This document shows, one piece after another, positions 54,601 through 63,600 of a stretch of 64,000 nt of DNA (within the stretch, counting starts at the first letter, position 1; each line of letters starts with the position of its first letter). The DNA is from Reticulitermes speratus (Eukaryota; Arthropoda; Insecta; Blattodea; Rhinotermitidae). The stretch spans positions 33,483,512 to 33,547,511 of the forward strand of contig JAJKFL010000011.1 of assembly GCA_021186555.1 (NCBI GenBank), written 5' to 3'. Under the pieces are notes generated by a model that did not search any database, had not been told where the DNA came from, and saw only the letters and a program-made list of their open reading frames with translations. Both the position numbers and the translations under genes were made by a program.

Positions 54601-57600
54601 CTGCCTCCATGTTAGGGGTAGAAGATGCAGGCTGTGCAGGCTATTCCAAATTTTTATTACCTGTCTACCAAACTACACGATGTCACATCCCATAAGACAG
54701 CAATATTGGCATGCAGAATGCATTGGGTGTGGACACATATGTACACAGACGCGTGTACTGTTCAGTGCTGGGTTTATGTTCAGAAAACAGAGTAAGGCTT
54801 TGATCATGGAACAAGACTTCTAAGACAAGGTTCTGATCATGCGCAAAAGAGTAAATAAGATAAATGTTTAGATGTTTGTGCCTGTAAGAGCCATTAAAAA
54901 GCACTGCAGTTGCCACTGTCATTGTTGTCACTGCTGTTGCTGCTGCTTATGTGAAACTCATTTCCTGTTTCAGCTTTGAAGGAGGGTTCAACACTCACAA
55001 TAGTGAAGGAACGACAGGACAAGAATTGTTCTCACCTGTGCTGAGATTTCCTGGCGAGTCTGTGACCAAACTCTACAAGAAAGTGACAGATGAAAGATTG
55101 CTCATTGAGGTGGAAGGTATGTTAAAATTGTATAGTTAGGCTGTTTTCAGTCCCATGGTAATCTGTGGTCTAATTATGGAGATGTGGTTTATGTTACTTG
55201 CTGAACTATTTTGTGTGCTAAGTGTTACTGTAATTGTCACATAGATGTTGAGTGTTAAAGGTTTGCTGTAATAAAATTAATAGTTAATGAAATAGCTCAG
55301 GCTGTGAGGTATCAATTCTTGCTGCAGGCTCAATGTTATCAGTACCATCGCAGCTTAAAACATTCATCCTCTTTTGACTCCATTGATACTGGTCCTGTGT
55401 TCTGTCCAAGTGCAATGTATGAAGTATTTGTTCATTTGTGGTTTGACAGCATGTAACATGCACAAGATAAATCAGAATTGCATACAGGATTTGAGTTTAT
55501 AAATTTTGTAGCAAGAGACAACAACATTATATTCTACAGAAGATAACTAATAATTAATTGACAAAAGATGCTGTGAATGTGGCATGCAAATATATTAAAC
55601 GGCCTCACATGTTCTCTGCGACTGTGAGGCCTTGGCTGCATTAAGATTCAGGTACCTGGGACATTATTTCTTGAAACCAGGGGACTTTAAGGATATCTGT
55701 GTAAGCAGGTTACTGCACTTTGTTCAAAGTGAGGGGCTACTAAACACATGAATATAAGGGCTGCACAAAGGATCAGGAATGGTCAGTGTGCATGGGACGC
55801 TCTGGTGCCCTCCCTACTTCTGTTCTATTCTATTCTATTCTATTCTATTCTACCATACTACATGACATCACATCTTTGGGTTTCAAACAAGGAAATATAT
55901 AAACAGCAGAGTAATTAGAGACTGCTTAGGGCTGAACTTTTATCCTAGAATTAGTTATGCTGTTTCAGGTTTCGACAAACTCCAAGTTGTGGTTCCACAG
56001 AGGTTGGTGAGCAAGTTGCACATGCTGCATCCCACGAAGAACAGCACCCGATACTATGTAGTAGTGAATGTAGATGTACATATGTGCCATCGCAAGATAT
56101 CGGTCAGATCTCCTTTACAGGTGAACACAGAAGACATTACAATTAAACTATATGTGCCTACTGCATAAAACAGATGTTTATTGCTGTCTTCTTGGCGCCT
56201 TTTGCAAGAAGAATACCTATAGGGAAGGCCACGCTTATTTGTCCATCCCTTCTCCTGTGCATTTCAAGCCAAGAATAGCTGGGTAAATTTTGGTCAACCG
56301 TGATGTGTAGTCAGACAAAAATTCCACTTATCAAATGTTTCTCCATAAGAGAAACAATGCACACCAACACTGGTGTAATTGTGTTTTACTGTAACCTTAT
56401 TTGAACATCTCAACACCACAGTGTAATATTTTCAAGCACTCACACACATGTCAGGTGCAGATTTACTGTGTGATATGTGTGGAGGAGTCAAGACAGAGAA
56501 CAGCTGTAATCTTTCATTCTTCATGGATTAGCAGGTGAGGGTGTTATGAGCTCTGGATGTAAAGATTATGCCATTGGAGGTAATCCCAAACCTTTACTTC
56601 TTAATAACCTACAATTGGTAATTAAAATGAAATTGACACACTAAATTGGAATGTAGAAGTGATGCATGATTTGAGGTCTTAATATAATGTATGGTTGTAC
56701 ACCTTGAAGAAATGTGCAACTTGTATCTCTTTCAAAACCAAGTAACTGTAGTAGTTAATAGTGACAGAAGTGAACACCACTAAGTAAAATAACCACAGTA
56801 ACAAATTTGTCGTTTTTAAGAAATGTACCGTATATTCTCGAATCTAATCCGCACTTTTTTTACAGTTTTAGAGGGCTAAAAAATCAGATGCGGATTAGAT
56901 TCGCGTGCGGATTAGATTCGCGGTCTAGAGCTGGATTTTGGAAAAATGATTGAGCTGCTGTACAATATAACAATAACGTAATTAACGTAATTAATAAACA
57001 ACGTAAGAACAATACAATACAATAATCTATTATTTTATTATTTATTATTATAATTTATTATTCATCAGACTCGCCGTCATCACTCATAATTCGAGGAATG
57101 TTCAAAGATCTGGCCTTCTTTATCGCCTCCTCGCGAGTAGATCATAACTCACAAACAGTCCAGTCTTGCGTCTCTCTTGAAAAAACGTGAAGACTGCATC
57201 ATCAATTTCAGGAAATCGTCCTTTCTTGGGTCCAGTGAATTTCCTTCGTGACGCCTCACACCCGCTGATCGCTGCTTGTGTTTCCGCCATAGTCGAACGT
57301 TGCTTTCATCAACTCCAAAAATTGCAGCGGCTTTGCGGTTTCCATTCTCCTCTGCGCACCGAATAACTTCACGTTTGAACTTTGCCGTATATGAGAGTCG
57401 TTTAGATTTCAGGTGTCCCTCTTCCATAACTATGGTACATGACAAATTGGAACAAGCACCTCCCACGTTTCAACAACTAAAGATCAGCTGGCTTCAGACG
57501 AGATTGCGCACGTCTGTTGAGAAAGGCCCCGCCTCTATCGGTATGACTCATCGGCCACAGGCGTAGCGTCGGATTTTAACGCATTGGTAACATCCAATAT

Positions 57601-60600
57601 TATTCAATCAGTCGCCCCGTGGGCAAGGGGTGGTTGAAGGAAAGGTGCAGATTAGAATCGCGAACTAACTTTTTTTCGTTTAAGAAGTCGCCAAAAACTG
57701 GGTGCGGATTAGATTCGAGAATATACGGTACATACACTCCAATTTTTCGGCAGGGAACCGACAAAATTGTTCATATTGTGTACATTGAGATGATTTGATT
57801 ATTCTGTGAAAAATCCTTATATGCAGTGAGTGCAAGATCATTTGAAACAAGTAGAAATACTGAGGGTACAAAGGTATAAAGAACACATCTGAAAACTGTG
57901 TGTATTGTATGCAGATTGCAGCTTTCCTACTTGTTCATACTTCTTAAGGTAAATGATAAGTATCCATGAAGCAGAACATTAATTTTATAGTACTATAAAC
58001 ATTTATAGTTACAGTTTAATCTGTTCGTTATAATCATTTTGAAAACATGTATGTTATGAGTACTTGTCACAATCATGTTAATATGTGAAAAACAAGAAAA
58101 ATATAAATACAATATTAATACTAATAAATACAGAATAGTATTTTGATGTAGGTTTATTACAGGGATCCTCCAACATACACTGTCTATGCATACCATCCAT
58201 TAAATCATGGTATAATTCACAACAACTTTTTATCTCTACATTTTATACTTAATTTTTATAATTACCTTTTAACTACGAATTCATACTCTGATTATATGAT
58301 TATTTCCAATGGTGGAGTGATTGTGACACTTTTGTAATTGTAATTGTGTTCTTGCTTATACCTCCCTACAGATGGCCACGTAAATGGCCGAAACATGTTG
58401 GAGAATACCTTGTAATAAAACTACATCAAAATACTATTGTGCGTTTGTTGGGATTAATATTGTAGTCATTTGATTAATGCATGGAATATGAACCATACAA
58501 AGAAAAATATGTTACATATGTTTTTGAGGAATATGGGCAGCATGATGAGTTCTTTCCAGAACTTCCTTTATGTTACATTTTAAAGGATAATTGTCATGTT
58601 CCAGGATGCAGTATTATTAAAACTTGCAGTATACAGCTTTACAGCTGTAGATTGTAGCTTTTTTGATTATGACACTGTGCATGTAGGGATGTCGTGTTTC
58701 TTCAAAATATTAGTGACCACCTACCAGCCTACACGGTTTCATAATCCACAAGGTAAATCTACATTTCTATCACCGTCAGAACCTCAAATGTCATTTAATA
58801 TATCAGACTGTTTTCTTTTCTGATAAAGGTGAAAAATGAAACATCATATGCCATGGGACTATACTATAAAAAGTCTGCGCTAGATGCACTTGGAGTGGAG
58901 CACGTTGGAGAGTCAACAAATCCGTTTGAAGATACAATCAGGGTTGCAATAGTGGAGCCAGATGAGACCTTCAGTGTTCCACTGTATGTGGCTTACCACT
59001 GTAAGCTGTTCATACTTCCAGCCTATGTAGAGTAAGTATTGTAACAGCATCCATGAAGACAAGTTAAATCTCCTGGCCACTTAACAGAGTTCATTGGTCA
59101 ATAATCTCACAGTTTGTTTCGTACAAACATTGTGATAGGAGATACCTTGTAACCCAGCATTAAATATGAATGGCAGAAGTCTGCACCTTGCACATTTATG
59201 ACACTTATACATTTACTTGGACTCCCGAGTTTACACAAGTAACACAACTCAGAGTTTACACAAGTAACAGGAGTAACACAACCCACAGTTTAAAACAGTA
59301 ACGCAACTCAGAGTTTACACAAGTAACACCACTCATTGTTTACAACAGTAACAAAACTCAGAGTTTACAACAGTAACACAACTCAGAGATTACACAAATA
59401 ACACAACTCATTCTTTACAACAGTAACACAACTCAGTTTTTACAGAAGTAACACAACTTAGTTTACACAACTAACATGGACTCTTCACACTTTGGTTGCT
59501 TGAAGAATTCTTATGTCCTCCACTATGCCTTTGTATCACTTATCACTCCATTCATTGGTCTCCATTCTGCATGAACTTTTCTGTTGCTGTCTATAATCAT
59601 TACTTTTTGCTTGGCATTTAATCTGTCAGTATTTTGCATCTAATTGTCTTAGAAGGATGATGTGGGTGACATTAGAATGCAGCTATGTGTGAAGATAATG
59701 AAGACATTAACAAAATGTGTTAGCTCAACTTTATGCCTTGAGTGTGTGCAGTAAAATTCCTAACAGTTACAGAAGGTATTTAAAACGGAAAGTGAGATCC
59801 CTGTTTCTTGAAATATCCTTCTTTGAAATTGCATGGTGTCACGTCCAAGAAGACCATAATCTTGATATTCATCTCTGTGAGACCCACAAGCCTCAGATAT
59901 TATGAAACTGTTTTTTTCACTTCATGTTTAATATATTAAATTTTGTGCTTGGATTGCATACACATCCAGGCAGTTTCCGTTAACTCTCTCATGGCAAGTG
60001 AATGAACACATTTATGTTGTCCAGCTTAACGTGTTTTAGAATTTGAATATGTTGACTGTTGCTTACCTCTTGTTCCCATTTGCAGTAGTTACCATGTTAG
60101 TGAGACAGGACTGTGGTGGCAGGAGCTGGCATCAGACCTGAATACTCCAAAGGACATCCACTGTTCTCCTAAAGAAGAGAAGGATGCTACAGTATTCTCA
60201 GTCAGGGTATGTAGTACAAAATACTGAAATAACTGTGTAACTGAAGGATTCAATTTAATCCTTTTCAGCACAAATCTCGTGCAACAGATATTTAAAAACT
60301 GAGTTCTTCTTCAGAGTGAGTACTAACATTACCTCTTATAAAGGTTAACTGGTTATTGCTGTTCAGAGTAATAATCTCTGTTTATTGTGACAATTGTATG
60401 AAGAAGGTAAAGTTGTCCCTGTGCATATCAAGAAGCCATATAGGGGGGTAGTTGTACAGCTCCACTCACCTTTAACCTCAGCACTAGACGGAGGTGAGCA
60501 GTCAACTTCACACCTTGGCCGCGTTACCTGGGGAAACAACCCCGGTGCTCATTGAATAGGAGTCTGGGTGGGCCCCAAAGCCGGTCTGGGCAATTTGGAC

Positions 60601-63600
60601 AAGAGAAAAATCTCTTGCCCCTGCCGGGATTTTTTGTATTAATTCCTGGGGTGTTCCCCTTTGATCCATTTTCTGTACTGTGTAATCCTTTTTTGTCCTT
60701 CATACTACTGTCCTTATACAACACAACACAAACATCCATGCCCCCGGTGGGATTCGAACCCACAATCTCAGTAAGCGAGCGGCCGTAGACCCACGCCTAA
60801 GACCGCGCGGCCACTGGGATCGGCTATTCGAACCCCGGACCATCCAGCCGGTAGCTGATTGCTGTACTGACTATGCTGTCTGGGCTCAACAATCACACGT
60901 ACCCCATACCAGCCATGTGGGCATAATTTTGAGTTTAAGTTCAGGCAGGTGGTACTTGTAGTAACCACTGTGGCTTAATGGGTTGAAAGCTAGAAAACAT
61001 TTAGGAATAACCCTGGAACATTGGAAATAGGGACATCAATGAGCCCTATACCTTGTCTGTGTAATGTGAATGGTAGGGCATCTGTTGCAGCACTGATAAA
61101 TTGTGAAAAATTAAACATTAACTCCTTTATTAATTGAAATGTGAGTAACCCAAGAACCTAGCCTTGCACAAATTAAATAAGCACTGTAATGATTGTACTG
61201 ACTGTAGCTGGTGGTACAGCAAGGCTTCCCTTTCAGAATTACAGCAGGGAGGAACTTGCTGTTTGCTGGTTATTTTTTGGCATAGTTTATAATTGCCGCT
61301 ATGGGTACCCTCATGGCAAGCTTACAGTCTGCTCACACTGCGGCAAAATATTCTTTTTCTGCATTTAAATACATCTTTTCATTTACATTTTTACCATGCT
61401 ACACGGTGTCACTGCCTTGAGAACCTAAAATCTCACAAATGTTCTTGTCTTTAAAGGTAACGTTTTGAGAAATAATGCCAAATATGTCAGTTTTCTATAG
61501 CCATCCACTGCTAAAATATGTCAATAAATAAGTGATATATGTGGTTAATTTACTTCTGTGCATGCCCTGAAGGAGAATGGGGGAATGGAAGTATGACTCC
61601 ATTAATTCTTAACCTCAGAAGTAGATGGAGGTGAGTGGTGAGCTTCACACCTCAACTGCATTACCCCCCCGGGACAAAGCGGCCCCGGTACTCATTTAGT
61701 AGAAGACTCTAAGTGAAGTAAAAGCTTTCAAAGTCAGTTTATCATCTGTCACAACAACATGCAGCAGCAGTGAACTGCCTTTCTGAAGAATTACTTAACT
61801 GCTTTATCATGTGACTGGAAATTTTAATTTCATTTTAGGCGCTGTGTGTTGAAGGTGCACCAATGAACAGAGCATCGCGCTCCATCCCTAATTATCTCAT
61901 ACGAATCCTGCCACCACTGGCCATGCACAACAGACTGCCTTATGCCATTGAAGTAAAAGTGCCAACAATAAAGTATGAAGTTCGCATTGAAGCAGGAGAA
62001 AAGACTAACGTATACTTCTTAAATCTTCTCAAGATGCATAAAATATGTGTCGAGGTATTTATAACTACTGATAGTTGTACATTAAATTCGAGATATTTGA
62101 AGCAGTGAGAATATGGATTATGGTTTTGTGGGTCTTGATTGTTAGGAACAGCAGGGATAATTGAAAATGTGAAGTGGCAAAGAATGAATATGGAAATTGT
62201 ATGTACTCTTGGTGTGGACATTTTTTGTCTCATTTGTTTTGTTGGATAGGGTTGAGTGTAAGAAATATGAACAGTGGTGTAGCCTGAGCTGAATATGCAA
62301 AGAAGCTATGATGCTGTGTCACTTAGGTACCTGTTTACTTGGGAATCCCATGGATGGGGTCTTTCAACTTGACTGCAGATCTAGAGGAGAAGACTGTCGC
62401 CATGGCAACCGAATATGACACAGAAGGAGGCAATAAACAGCTGGGACTGAGCCTCCGTGTTGAGCGAACTGAAACATGTGATGTGTTCCTACATGCCCCG
62501 TACTGGATTATTAACAAGACTGGCTTGCCTTTGCAGATCAGAGTAAGTGCCATAAGGATAAATGGTAAAACTGTTCCTGTGCTTAATTAAACACATGCCT
62601 TGAAGACATATGGAGCAATGAAGGTAGAGCCCCACATGTTCTTAGCCTCAGTACTAGTTGGAGGTGAACTATCAGCAGCCTACCCTCTCTGCTTTGCTTT
62701 TGAGGTAGGAGCCTTCAAGTATGCATTGAATAGGGAGAAACTGTAAGAAGGTAAAGATCTTTTGCCTCAGCCAGCAATGTACCCTTGATTCCTTGATCAT
62801 CCAGCTTTTAGTGTAAACACTGTACTAACAGCTATGCTGGCTCCTCCATCATTCTGAAATTTGTTGACAGAGGTGTGTTCTGATTATGGCACTTTATTTG
62901 GACTTTAATTTTTTATACAATTAAAATATAAAATTCTAACCTGTTTTAGTAACCATGTGTCAATTCTCCAGTAGATCACAACAGATAGAGGCCTTCTCTG
63001 GTGGTCCCATAAACAAAGTTGATTTTCATTAAATTTGTCAGGATATGAAAACAGAATTTGTATCTTACAAATGTCACTCTCTGGAATTGTTAACTTGCAT
63101 CATAAGAAAATGTGGAGCACACATACCCAAAACTTCATAAGTCTGAATTTTTCTACACCGAAAATTTTCTTAATTGACTCCATGGAGCAGAATCCTTTTT
63201 GAGAAGCTAATAGTTACTCATCTAGTCAAGAAATTCCCCGCATTTTTGAAACCCAAAAGGTTAATTACTGTGATAAAAGGAGTCTCCCATTGGTCTGTAT
63301 CTTAATCCACATTAATCCAGGCCACACTCTGCAAACTTATTAAAAATCCATTTTAATATTACCCTCCCCATTTATGCCTAGGCCTTTCAAGTGGTCTGTG
63401 TCCCTATGTAAAGTTTCATAACATATGAATTTTTTTTTACAGTGACAAGTTCTTAGCCCCTTGGCCATCCCCAAGCTGTAAGATGTGTGTAATTATTTGC
63501 ATATTTTCTTTTTTTGGTTTGACAGATAAGAATTAAATATTGTTTTATTGACAGGCTTCTCTCTCCGACGTTGTGTATGAGGCGCAAGGGGAGGAGCCAC

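Noticed and set aside
57276..57566. Plus-strand 96-codon ORF in the pogo-like element
   Set aside because: Shadow of the minus-strand transposase N-terminus, which has clear helix-turn-helix motifs.
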